Shown here: one piece after another, positions 13,467 to 24,464 of the stretch | How positions within the stretch are numbered: position 1 is the stretch's first letter | Layout: every line of letters begins with the position of its first letter | NCBI GenBank assembly: GCA_904066235.2 | Contig: CAJFCV020000001.1 | Location: 3,658,001 to 3,722,000, forward strand | Length of the DNA stretch: 64,000 nt | From: Bursaphelenchus xylophilus | Lineage: Eukaryota > Nematoda > Chromadorea > Rhabditida > Aphelenchoididae | Reading direction: 5' to 3' | The notes under the pieces: generated by a model | The model's database searches: none | Told to the model about the DNA's origin: nothing | The model's input: only the letters and a program-made list of their open reading frames with translations | Translations under genes and position numbers: made by a program

Positions 13467-16400
13467 TTACTTGAAGAACGCCGAGTTCTCCCATACCCCG
13501 GTGCAAAACCGCGGGAAGAAGTACCTCAACATAAGGTTGGATTCGGCCAATTCCGAAGCTCTGACCTGAAAACATATAGTAAACACCCAGTTTGCAAGTA
13601 GCTCTCGTATTGACAAAACAACGTACTGTAGAGTAATGGATGATATGATGGACTTTCCCTAGTCGAATCCCAACTTGACTGGAACCGTGGAGTTGTTGGA
13701 TATGGCGGAACAAAAGATCATTGATCTGGTCCATCGTGGCGTCGGCTTCGACACTCGTGATGTTCATGTCGCGCACTGAAAAATTGAACTCGTTACTGTA
13801 ACCGGACATAATTTATTTTTATGTGGTTTCGAAGAAAAAGGACTCCGAATACGAGAGGAATCGTTGGGGTGGTATTAGGATCTTACGGGGTTACTAAAAC
13901 GGCTTTTTTCGTATACGAAGAGCCAATGTGCCCGGGAAATTAGGTGTTTAGAAATATCGCTCTTCCACAAATTGCAAGGTCGAATAAGTCCTGTCGAAAA
14001 AATTTTGTTGTTAAAGCTTGGACCCGCGATACAACAAAGAACCTGTGTAAAACAAGGCCCGACTATAACAAAACATATTAGGGGTCACCGAACCCCTCTA
14101 TGATGAAGAAACTATTTGGTTCTTTTGTGGTATTCGTTATGCAGAGGTTTTTTAGCAAAACTATGTACCAGGCCCAAGTGCTAGACCAAAAAATCCAATC
14201 GGGCTAAAAATCGAAATAGCCCGGGCCGTGTCGACCGCGTTACCATACCCAGCCGGAAAGCGCATGGCTTCCTTTGAATGGGCTGGATTCTAGGCCTAAA
14301 AATTCTCGAACCTTGGCCCGGCAGCCATGTCTGACATGGCATGTCAGTCTGTCGGAAATTAGAGCAGACTGTGGCCAGCATTTTTTTAGAGCTATCAGTC
14401 TGTCTGGAAAATAATGAGCACTCTGCGGCGTTGAAAATAGCATCGCCACAGAGAAAATGAATTATGTCGCAGCAAAACTAAATTGCTTTTCATATCAGCA
14501 ACGCGATTGGAGCATTGACATTGCACTCATTATTTTCCCGACAAACTGATACCCTCAAAAAAGTTGCGTAAAAACTTACATGTATTGTAAAACAACACAT
14601 TGACCATGGCTATGAACTCCTTTTCGTCCAAATTCGCGTCTCTCATCAGCTTCGCCGCCATCACCTGTTTGTCCACGATGGGGCGGCAAAACTGAAGGTA
14701 GTTCAAGACGGCGTCATTCTTCAGAACTACCTCCGGAATTATCGTCTCGTCCGCGAAATACCCACAATGAATGACTTGTTTTCGGTTATTTTCATCCGAA
14801 AACAGCCTGGCCGTCGCATAGCATCGATGTAGATACAAAAAAGCGGGCGAAAAATTGCCCAGGATCTCCATCTTTGTCTCATGCGAAAGACGACGGTAGC
14901 TCGGGGACATGTCGTTGAGCAGCGAGTATACCAACGGCAGGGTCGCAGACTCGATTCGTTGATGCTCGGTGGGCGTTAATGGCGATAGATTTGAAGACGA
15001 TATAGGGGTATTTTCAAGATGTGGGTTCGATTGGAGGAATAATTTGCGTTCTTCGGCTTGAAAATGCTCATATATGAGATGGTGATGATTTAGAAGGGAG
15101 GAAGATACGGTGGGCTCCTGAAAAATAAAAATAAATTTACATATAGTAGAGAGAGGGAGAAGAAACAGGTTGTAAAATACAATCGTACGATCCTAGCTTT
15201 GCTTGATTACCGTAACAATAAACTTTTGAACAACAAACCCCGTGTTACAAAGAATGTCTATAATGAACAGCTTCAAGAGTTGCAAGAATGAAAAAAGAGA
15301 TTTCGAGGGTACCAAAAGTCAGTCATTTTCTGGTCAAAGTGAGCCTGCCTACAACGGAACCCTTCTATAAAAAATAAATTTTTTGGCACTGGGAAGGCCA
15401 AAAAAAAAGTCTTATCGTTAGAATGTCCTCACACGATGCAGCCGCCGTCACCAAAGGGGGTTTTGTACGACAAAAAAAACAGAACAGTGCAAATGGGAAA
15501 TGCACTGTGTACCTTTGACCAAAGAAAACGTACCAAGACTTTTTGACCCATCTATGTAGTACCCAGTGATTTGTTGTACAGAGGTTTTAAGTCAATTTGT
15601 TTTACTAAACATGGCCCATAAAAAGGTGATTTACAAAGACCTCGCAACTACTAGTCCGCTTGCAAAGTCGTCGCGGTGATTTTGGCGACATACACTGTGA
15701 GAAAACAAAATTTCACTTTTCCCAGTGCAATAGGCTTTTTTTGTATTTACTATCGCTCGCACCCTGATATTTATTGCACAGTGCATATCGCAGAAATCAC
15801 TCCAGCGACTTTACAAGTTTTTGCAAATGTGCAAGCGCCAAACAATCATACAGAAACTCTGCAAACGGACTAGCACTACAAACAAGTTGTACATTCTTTG
15901 AAAAGTAGAACAAGTATAATACAATCTCTTACCATATTCATCGCAGGTTTGCTCTCCATACTGCACCCACTCCGCTCGCTGACAATGGACTGTTCTCGGC
16001 TCGTCGAACGCGCGGACTGCTCCGATTCCATCGAAGAGGGAGTGTCCACGCTCCGGATGACGTCGGCTTTCGTTGACGGGTTTGTCACGTGGCCTTTCAG
16101 GACCAATCGCCCGTAATGACTGAAAAAATTAAGCTTTCGGCGCGAAAACGGATTAAATCCACGCTGGGATTTGGAATACCGAATGGTTTTTTGATTGTAA
16201 TTTTTGAAAGTGCTACTTTACCAGGAAATGAAAAAAGCGCAGGTTACATTTAGATAATAAATTTTTTTTCAACGAAAAAAAAGGAAGATTACAGTAGGAT
16301 TACAGCTTTTTTATGGTTGAGAGTAGGTTACGGTAAAAATGCAAGAGCACTTTTTAGGTCTTTTTTTTCTTGGCCTTTTTTAACTTATATGTAAGTTGTT

Positions 16401-17411
16401 GGTAAATATAAGTAAAAAATTTTACTTATAAGTAAATCCGAGTCCCCTGTGTACAGAGAAAGAAATGGTCTTGAAAATCTCAAGAGCTATAAAACAACGA
16501 GCCCGTAAGAAGTTGCCTATCAATGATTTGATGACATAACCTTGAAGGTTCCGTTTTTAATAATTTTTTTGATCCCTACGGCGTGGAAAGGCCAAAGCAA
16601 GCATACCGAAGTAGTAGAAGACTGTCTCTTTATAGTCTCGTCCAAACGAAATGTCACAACTCACAAAGGAGCAGGTTACATCGAAAAAAAATACTTTTCC
16701 GTTAAGAAACCCTCACGAAGAACTTTCTTGTGGCAGTTTCTTTGATTGAAAATCGCTACAAAGTTTCGAGAGCACCACCGATTTTAGCCAGGAGACACCT
16801 ATCCTTATAAAGTTTCGATAAACAAAAATTTTCTGTGCGGGATTGGCAGCCCTAGTGATCTATAATAAAAACGAGATCTTCTCTGACCGATCTTCATCTT
16901 TCGCGAACTCTTTTGTCGACATAGATCATATTAAAGACCTCATAGACCTCCTCAAAAAACGAGCCTAGACTTTCAGAATCTCAAATGTGTCATATGCCAC
17001 GGCATTCCGAGGTTTTTTGCCGCCACCGATCGGTCCCGATTTTCGCTCAAAATGACAACAGGGCTGCGCGCCTCAGCTGATAACTAGCTAGCCCAAAAAT
17101 GAAAAGGAGTAAAAATTGGTTTTCAGATAGACTGAAAAAAGACCTATCCAACGATATAAATAGTTTCTATTATCTTTCTCTCTGTAACGATTTATATCTC
17201 CTACAAAATTTCAATTTTTTATCCTTTTATTCATGGATAAATGCACTTTATAAGCCCAAATCTTATGCAGAATCCGTTCAAAAATTTAGTAATCCTCAAC
17301 TTACTGACAAGCCAGCACTCCGAACCGTTGACAAGGATGGGGATGTGCGCAGATGGCACAGGGAGTCGGTGGGAACTCCTTCGACCGGAATTCAAAATCC
17401 AACTGCATCAT
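13467..17411 (-). CDS. Nuclear hormone receptor with ligand-binding domain and truncated DNA-binding domain
   Basis: Exons (minus strand): 17305-17411, 15933-16119, 14580-15117, 13627-13775 and 13467-13565. Together they make 1080 nt (359 aa), and every junction is phase-consistent with GTAAGT/GTAAGA/GTACGT donors and TTTCAG acceptors. Residues 18-35 are a first-finger start (CAIC, then QRFGVLAC). The model then passes directly via His36-His37 into a Ser-rich hinge, so the fourth cysteine and the whole second finger are missing. Residues 112-359 form a nematode ligand-binding domain: LIYEHFQAEERK (helix 1 region), NFSPAFLYLHRCYATARLF, NDLLFRHIQQLHG, RLGKVHHIIHYST and the final helix region ending FPRFCTGVWENSAFFK. 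The 1.2-kb first intron (16120-17304) was scanned for CxxC-coding exons without success. Alternatively, a missed micro-exon could complete the fingers. Confidence 0.82.
13776..14579. other. Intron 3 of the second nuclear receptor
   Basis: Non-coding and unrecognised, apart from the family A insertion at 14395-14549 and a stray family A terminus (TCAGTCTGTCGGAAA) at about 14344. Confidence 0.6.
14395..14549. mobile_element. MITE family A copy in receptor intron
   Basis: TCAGTCTGTCTGGAAAATAA to TTTTCCCGACAAACTGA, flanked by TA. It lies 31 bp from the donor of the 14580-15117 exon. Confidence 0.9.
15650..15873. mobile_element. Foldback family D copy in receptor intron
   Basis: ACTAGTCCGCTTGCAAAGTC at the left and CTGCAAACGGACTAG at the right. 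The interior has GCACAGTGCA motifs and an internal GCGACTTTAC copy of the terminus. Confidence 0.75.
16120..17304. other. Intron 1 of the second nuclear receptor
   Basis: About 1.2 kb between the half zinc finger and the hinge exon. I looked on the minus strand for paired TGY codons spaced as in a C4 finger and saw none. It has no recognised repeat. Confidence 0.55.
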
Positions 17412-17421
17412 TATAAAGGGT

Positions 17422-17434
17422 CTGAAACGAAAAG
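17422..17434 (-). promoter_or_regulatory. Probable spliced-leader acceptor of the second nuclear receptor
   Basis: CTTTTCGTTTCAG ends 10 bases upstream of the tandem ATG ATG start at 17411. This placement suggests trans-splicing and supports the chosen start. Confidence 0.6.
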
Positions 17435-17545
17435 AAGGACGTGATTCTTCGGAGGAAGATAAAAAATCTCAGCCACAAGTCAGAGGCGGAGAGCCCCGAA
17501 GAAATCACAAAGCAAAAAAGTTTTGTGGGAAAACAGAAAAGAAGA

Positions 17546-20159
17546 TATAAGAGCGAAGGAATAAGAATTTTTTCTCGAGCTCGAGAATGGTTGCTGGATT
17601 CGCTACCAATTTCAAAAAGTAGCGAAATGATCGATTTGCGACGTGGTCTCGGTAGCGAATCCTTCTTTTCGCGACCTCCGAAAAAAGTCGGTCGCGAATC
17701 GGCGTTTTCGCTACCTCCGCGAGAGAGGAGGTAGCAAAACGGCGTTTTTGCGACGGCGCGGAATTGGGAGGTAGCAAATCCGCGGATTTGCGACGTCCCA
17801 AATACATATAAACTCCGCCCCCTGAGTTTTGCAGCCAACCACCGCGTTTTGGCCTTTTTTGACAAAAAAATACCATTTATGGTGAAAAATTTTGCTTGTA
17901 AATCGTACATTTACGAAATTATGAAAGAAAAAGTCTTCTTCGTTAAAATATTTATTAATAAAAGACGTACATTTTCGTATAAAATATGCGTTTTTTTCGT
18001 CTACAACTTGACGCCTTGACGTGGCGGGGAGGCTTTTCACCAAGAGCCGGTCAAAATCATGTCCCAAAAATCAGGTAAGATTAATAAAAACTCTATCAGT
18101 GTCAAAAAGTGAAGATAAACGTCAAGAAAACATCAAAAAAAATATTTTCTCTCAAAAAATCTGAAAAAACGAAACGACACAGATATGGATGAAATGTCAC
18201 AAAATTATTGGAAGACTAGAAAAGGTAATTGCTCAATGAACTTTTCCTTTTAATTTTTGCGTTTATTGGATTTCGTTGAAATAAACACTGTAAAAGAAAA
18301 AATGGGGGCCCTTAGGGCCCCCTATAACCTCCTCAACGACCGGCCGCCTTGACGTGGCGGGGAGGCTTTTCACCAAGAGCCGGTCTGAAACTGCTTATTT
18401 CAGAACAATTGTTTTGAGATTTGGCGCAAATTTTGGGAATTTTAAGCAATTAGTGAACAATTTATCGGTGCCAACAAAGCAAGAGTAAAAGAATAAGTAA
18501 AAGTTCCAGAAATAGGGGGGCCCGAAGGGACCCCCTAATTTCTGGTTTATTAATAAAAGACGTACATTTTCGTATAAAATATGCGTTTTTTACAACATTG
18601 TCCAAGCATTGCCGGAGAGTCGATGGATGGAATTGAAGAACATGTTTTGCCAGATATGGCCGAAGTCGAGGGATGGATCATGGCCGCCAAATTACCTTCC
18701 TGGAAATCAAAAGCAATGTAAAATTTCCTTATCATTTTCAGAAAAAAACACCTTCATTTACCTCATATTGCATGTGTCTAATCCGAGCATCGAAATGGGC
18801 ATAGCTTTGAGCAAAAATATGGCCGACGGGAGTGAAATCGGAGTTCCAGGTAATAATTTGTTACCTAAAAACAGAATAAGAATACTTAAATCCAATCTTA
18901 CCTCCTTTAGCAACTACCACTTGGCCATTCCCTTGTTCGATTTCATTATTTCTGCCGCCTGTGTACGATTTATAAGGCTCTTGCCTAGAAAAAATTGGAA
19001 ATCTCGTCTAAAATCAAAAAATAATAAAAAAAACAACTTACCATGGAATCAAAAAGCCTTTTTTGCCCGCCAATTTCGTCCCCGATGTTTATGGCGATCA
19101 CCTTGAGCCGGTTTGTCTTCTAATTCAGCTTCTCTGCATCTAAATATTTGGCCAATTTCAACAAAAGGAAACATAAGAAAACAGGAAAAAAAGAATTTAT
19201 GAAGTTGCGAATGTTTTCGCGGCCCGTGAAAACGAAATGCCACGCAGTCCGAGAACGGATTTTAGGTCCAATAACAAGGATGTCCTCGGCGTTATCAATC
19301 AAATCAACCGTTTTTTAGCCATGGTAAGCTGTTTTGTTATTATTTTTTGACTTTAGACGAGATTTCCAATTTTTTTTATATTATTCATGGCAAGAGTCTT
19401 ACAAACCGTTTTCAGGAGGCAGAAACAACGAAATCGGACAAGGGAAAAGCCGTGTGGTAGTTGTTAAAGGAGGTAAGATTTGATTTAAGTATTATTATTC
19501 TGTTTTTAGGTAATAAATTGTTGCCTGGAACTCGGTTTCACTCCAGTCGGCCGTATTTTTGCTCAACATTATGTCCGTTTCGATGCTTGGATTAGACACA
19601 TGAACTATGAGGTAACAGAAGGCTTTTTTTCTAATCAGAAGGAAATTTATATTGATTTCGATTTCCAGAAAGATCTGTAAGCGGCCATGTTCTTCAACCC
19701 CATCCATCGACTATCCGGCCGTATTTAGACAATATTGTGGAAAACCCGCATATTTTACATGAAAACGTACGTCTTTTATTAATAAATAATATAACGATGA
19801 AGAGGGACGTTTTTATTATTCATAATTTCGTAAATGTACGATTTATCAGCTATAAGTTTTTCACCCTAAACGGTGTTTTTCCGTCAAAAAAGCCAAAACG
19901 TGATGGCTGAAAAATTGAGGGGGCGGGGCTTGTTTTGGGACGTCGCAAATCCATGGATTTGCTACCTGCCAATTTTGCGCCGTCGCAAAAGGGCCGATTT
20001 GCTACCTCCCAATTCTGCGCCGTCGCAAAATGGCCGATTTGCTTCCGACGTCTTTTTTGGAGGTTGCAAATTGAGGTTTCCGCTACTTTTTGAAATTGGT
20101 AGCGAATCCAGCAAACATTATCGAGCTCGAGAAAAAATTCTTATTCCTTCGCTCTTATA
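17546..20159. mobile_element. Family H: 2.6-kb near-complete foldback element
   Basis: The ends TATAAGAGCGAAGGAATAAG and their inverse lead into arms that pair almost to the centre. Matched inner landmarks are AAAAGACGTACATTTTCGTA (17958 and 18553 against about 19780), CGATGGATGG (about 18620 against 19710) and GTAATAATTTGTTACC-like (18850 against 19510). AATTGGAAATCTCGTCTAAA (19005 against 19365) sits closest to the middle. The unpaired centre is roughly 19060-19310. The outer arms hold degenerate GGAGGTAGCAAATC/GATTTGCGACG sub-repeats. No intact transposase frame was seen, so it is non-autonomous or decayed. Confidence 0.85.
17998..18545. other. Left-arm-only insertion with hairpins and a duplicated 41-bp motif
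   Basis: The arm of element H is interrupted here and resumes after a 47-bp direct repeat (17951-17997 and 18546-18592). Inside are a 41-bp exact direct repeat (18012-18052 and 18345-18385, core GACGTGGCGGGGAGGC) and a perfect GGGGGCCC/GGGCCCCC hairpin at 18304-18322. A second long hairpin at 18506-18545 has the arms CCAGAAATAGGGGG and CCCCCTAATTTCTGG. The right arm of H has no counterpart. Confidence 0.8.
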
Positions 20160-20228
20160 TAGAGAAAACGACTTCTTCAATGTCGGAAAATAAATAAATC
20201 GTAAGGGTTGTGAGATAAATAAATTATT

Positions 20229-21469
20229 ATTAGGTTGTCCAACAAATAATGACCCTCTTCGAAAAATTTATTTTTTCGGCAAAATTTACCGTAATAACTG
20301 CGATGTATTTAATCAAAAAAATTATCATGTGCTTTATCACGCTTGTTACAACGTGGCGAAAAGTTTTTTATGTCTGTAGCTTAGGAACCCCGGCTTCTGG
20401 AGCCGATGAAACTTTTGAAGGCCTTTTCAAGGGTGTCTTGATTGTCGAATTCTCTACCACTGATGAAACGTCCTAGATTCTTGAACTGATGGTAATGTGT
20501 ATAGACCAGCTTTGACAAATAGGCTGGACAAGGGACAGTCTCCTATCTCTATTAAATCCGCTTCTGGAGGGTCATCTTTCAAAGGGGAGGTTCCGTGTAG
20601 CCGCTAACAATTTTTGGACTTCTGCGGCGCATCGTTGAAGACAGACGCTGCCAAAAAACTGTCTATCTGGATACAGTAGGGTATGGTATCTACATTTTGG
20701 CCAGCTTTCAAGAAGCTGTATTGTACTATTCCCATGCTGCACCATCAAGAAGTAGTCATCACCTTGTTTTGGGGGGAGTCGGGCTTTGACAAGTCCCGCA
20801 GTGATACCCTAGGAGGCCTCCGTTCAGCATATCTGGTCTGGTTGTCCCAGTAGGTCCTCTTTCCATCAGAGGCAACGATTCGATCCAGAAAACGGCACGC
20901 AAACGCGAGAAATGTAATGCTTCCACTCTTTGCTTTGATCCAATAAAATGGGAAAAATTTGCCGAGCATTTTTTGAATTCCATCGACATCGAATGGTTAG
21001 CCGCCGATTATTTCAACAGCCAGACGACGTCAGAGACGCGTTGAATGTTGATTCTAGGATGTTCGCCAACCGACGACCTCAGGGTAAATTGATAAAGTTC
21101 GGATTCCGTACTTTATCTTTGGGTCCCTTGCCGTCAAGTCGTAATATTTAAATCCATCGTTTCACCGTGTTCAGACTCAGAACACACTAGTCGAACACAG
21201 CGTTGATACTTTGCGTAGCTTCTGAAACTTTCGCGTCCTGTTTTTGCCCGTAAAAGATGACAGCACGAACCGACTTTTTTTGATAATTTTCGATTAGGGC
21301 TAAATTACTGGAATTTGGTCCCAATATGACAAACGATACATCAAACGAAAGCCTGAAATCTCAGCTACAAAATGTTGTAATATTTCAAAATTCCATCATC
21401 GCTTGCCTTTTTTAGAGGCTTTAAACTTTTCCCCTCTCACAGAGGGTCATTATTTGTTGGACAACCTAA
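20229..21469. mobile_element. Mariner element
   Basis: Perfect 28-bp inverted ends beginning TTAGGTTGTCCAACAAATAA, flanked by TA on both sides, 1241 bp long. The length, the TTAGGTTG terminus and the TA duplication fit the mariner family. It carries a decayed transposase on the minus strand. Confidence 0.9.
20560..21150 (-). pseudogene. Decayed mariner transposase
   Basis: Within 20745-20969 the minus strand reads FLDRIVASDGKRTYWDN, matching the mariner catalytic-region pattern FLDRIVTGDEKW-x-YDN. It then reads RRPPR and a KVM-like block before further frame changes near 20745. The first Asp of the catalytic triad appears to survive as D in the SDGK context, but adjacent frames are broken by stops and shifts. 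The limits given are approximate. It is non-functional as seen. Confidence 0.7.
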
Positions 21470-21844
21470 TAATATGTTTGGTTCAGTGTCAAACCCCGAA
21501 GGGGGTTTTGAGAGGATCAAACTAGAAGGTAGAAAAACGGCTTCTTTGGGAATGTAGGCTAACAAAGTCTACGTCTTTGAAAGGGTTTTAAAGTTACTTT
21601 TTTTATTTTCAAAAAAAATTTTTTTGATTTTCAAAATGAAAAATTGATAAATTTTTTTAAAAAACATGATTTCTTTTGGGAAAAATTTGAAACGGATGAA
21701 ACACAACCATTTTTAAAAGTGCTATCGCACATGTCAGAGAGTGTGTTTTGAAAACAGATTAGTCACTCTGTGATTCTAACGCACACACATCAATGTTCGA
21801 GACCTTTTTTATAAAAACAGTCAAGCTGTAAACAATTGAAACTA

Positions 21845-22284
21845 ACAGGGGAAGTACCCCAAGTGCGACGCTCAGATTTTGATGAAACTTGGCACAAATT
21901 TAGAACAATTTTTTCTAAAATACAGGCAAGAATCCCAGGTCGCGCTTTACAGAAACAACCGAAATCTTGAGATCGAAAGTCGGCGAAAATTTGACACATT
22001 TTGTTAAATTTCGGCACAAAAAATTTCACGAATATTTCTAAAATAGAGTGCAATGTTTCCACAAAAAATCAATTTTTTTCCGCACGAAACCAGCAAAGTT
22101 ATAGCCAAAAAGTGTTTTTCTCTCTGACCGCTCTTAGTATTCTTTCGGCGGCAAAAATCGTTCAACATTCTCGGCAGCGCCCGCAAAGCACGAGCTAAAA
22201 CCTTTAGGAATTGATATTTAGTCTATGCCCGAAGTGTGTTCAAAATTTAAAGAAAATCTGAGCGTCGTCCTTCGGGTAATCCCT
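21845..22284. mobile_element. Repeat family F copy
   Basis: Starts ACAGGGGAAGTACCCCAAGT and ends with the degenerate inverse near CTTCGGGTAATCCCT. The arms include GCGACGCTCAGATTTTGATG and GAAAATCTGAGCGTCG. Confidence 0.8.
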
Positions 22285-23634
22285 CTGAAAGATTAAAGTT
22301 ACAAGCCACTCTCTGAAAGTTGCAATAACTGACATTTTTTTTACGAATTTTGGTCAAAATGGGGTATATTTATTTTTACCATGGAGAGCAATCGTTCTTC
22401 AAAAAAAACAAGAAAAACTCGGCTCAAAATTGACAAAGATATAGCCAAAGCCCGTTCTCCAAAGTTTACGTACTATCTCGTTAACAAAGATTTCGTTGAA
22501 TATCTCGACTGTAGGGCAAATTAAAACTTCTAGAGAGCGATAAGTGGCCAAGTGCGTGAGAAATAGAAAAAAAAATAACCTGAGCAATGTTGCACCTTGA
22601 ACATTGAAAAAAAGTAATTCTTCGTGCTCAAAATTGCCAGAGATTAAACGGAGGTCACGGATGAATCCTAATTTTGTTTGTGGATAATATACAGCCACGA
22701 TTTTCATCCACAATAACTTTTTATTTTACAACGTGCAGCCCCATAAAATGACAAAAAATATTCATAACGAAACAGTTGCTCGAATTACTTGGACCCTGCA
22801 AAATCTCGTCCTATTGTGGACCTTGTACAGTGTCATCCAAAAAATTGTATCCGAGCAAAACTCGTGGTTCAGCGTCATAGGTGGAAAAAAATTGGAATCT
22901 ACCCGGAACCTCCCAGAAATCGTGGGCTTTTTCGAAGAACTGCTTTTTTCGTAGCGGGATTGATTGCAGTAAGAAAACTGAACCCTTTCTCAAGACCCCT
23001 TTTTTCTCACTGCCCGCTCTCCGCATCTCGCGCATCCTCTCGTCGGCAATGATTGTCGAATAAGTCGGCTGCCCCTGGAAACACGAGGTTGAACTTTAAG
23101 GAGGAGTGGAATCGTGAGCCAGACAGCGATGTTTGTGCATCTGACCCGAGCAAACTTCAAAAACTGTTCCCAAAAAAAATCCGTTAAAAGGGCATTTGCG
23201 ATATCTCACGCGCACACACCGTCTGCTCTCCACCCCTCTACAAGCCATCATTCCACATCAGACTTTGCTTGTTTTGTGCCCTCCACAACGACGTACGAGT
23301 TTGCTAGTCATAAAACACGTTTGTCGCACGGTACATTCGAAAAAGGTCGGTCGTTTCGGCGGCACAAAACACGGACTCTGTGTGGGAAACACACACCAGA
23401 CGCTTGTTTCTTGTGTCCCCGCCGAAAAAAGTCCGCAAATGAAGGAAGCAAGGTCGCAAAGAGCGGCTCCTCTTCAACGGGGGGAGCTCTCAAACTGGGG
23501 CATTCAGATTACAATGAAACTTGGCCCAGTTTTGGAGCAATTGCTCTAAATACAATTGGTTTAAAAATGCAAAGTTGTCAGCTGGCTCTGCAGGATGACT
23601 GAGATTTTTGACTATGGCTACGACTATTGGAGAA
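22285..23634. other. Intergenic repeat-derived sequence
   Basis: F-like segments recur (for example TTTTCTCACTGCCCGCTCT at about 23005). Around 23340-23425 a GTGTGTTTCCCACACA-like inverted stretch is flanked by GGCGGCACAA/TTGTGTCCCCGCCG. Open frames at 23114-23602 are not recognisable. Confidence 0.4.
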
Positions 23635-23735
23635 TCAGTCTGTCGGGAAAATAGTGACCATAATGCCGCTGGGCCGTTCGCGTTGCTGAAGAGAAAAAAA
23701 AATTTAATTTTGCAATGACACAACTCATACTATCA
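23635..23735. mobile_element. MITE family A, truncated
   Basis: Left end TCAGTCTGTCGGGAAAATAG is present and continues through the GTTGCTGAAGAGAAAA interior. The right terminus is missing. Confidence 0.7.
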
Positions 23736-24464
23736 GCGATATGAAATTCCTACAGTAGTTAAAATGGGCACGTCAAATTTTAAATTTTTGGGTTACTGTA
23801 AACATACTGTAACATGTTTAGATTTTTCGTTTCTCCTCGAATAGCTCCCGATTGACTCTGGACCTTTTTAGGGTAATAGAGTGAATGATTATAAGCAACT
23901 TTCGTATATATTGACAACTTTTTTCTAGGACTTCTGGAAACATGCCAAAAATTAGCATAATTACCAAAAAATTCAAAATTCATTAATTTTCTCAATCCAA
24001 ATAATGCTTTGTGATGTAACGATTCTAACAGTGGCAAAACTATGGCTGAATCATGGGCCATGCCTTCACACGAGTCCTCTGAACCTTGCGTCATCACGGA
24101 ATTTTTTTGTGTCAAAGTTGTTTAACGAGATAAAATTCCGAGGTAGTATATATTTATTACTGACAAATAGCGACGAAATAAGAGCAATATGTTCCAGAGT
24201 GCATACGTGGATTACTGTAATTTCGCAGTAAAGGCAGTTAAGGCAAGACAAAAAATCCCGTTTTAAGATATCTTACAGTAAGTTTGGGTGTTATTGACAA
24301 CGAGATCAGCTAGAATTTGAAGATGACTTTTCGCTTCGGAATGCCAAAGGCTTGTAAAATACGTTCCTGTTTCAATTTAGTCCCACCGCGAAAACTTTCA
24401 TTCCCCAAAAAACCTCTTGGCATTATGTTTCAAGCGAAAAATCGGGCAATTTCCGAAGCAAACT
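23736..24464. other. Region downstream of the proline-rich gene
   Basis: A/T-rich and presumably contains the 3' UTR of the gene at 24465-26957. No clear AATAAA was found close to the stop, and no other gene was seen. Confidence 0.4.

Noticed and set aside
17392..18067. Overlapping long open frames on both strands near the left end of element H
   Set aside because: They fall inside mirrored transposon arms, overlap one another and match no family; they follow from the sub-repeat composition.
18609..19106. Plus-strand frame of 165 codons and its mirror at 19495-19707
   Set aside because: The two are inverted copies in the arms of element H. They could be decayed exons, but there is no continuous model or domain.
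21790..22062. Frames reading FCKARPGILACILEKIVLNLCQVSSKSERR and relatives at 12009, 31447 and 42232
   Set aside because: The same peptide recurs because each is the same segment of repeat family F; no start, splice or domain evidence supports a gene.
22933..23602. Plus-strand Ser/His/Thr-rich frames
   Set aside because: Three overlapping frames are open together in GC-richer repeat debris, with no family match.
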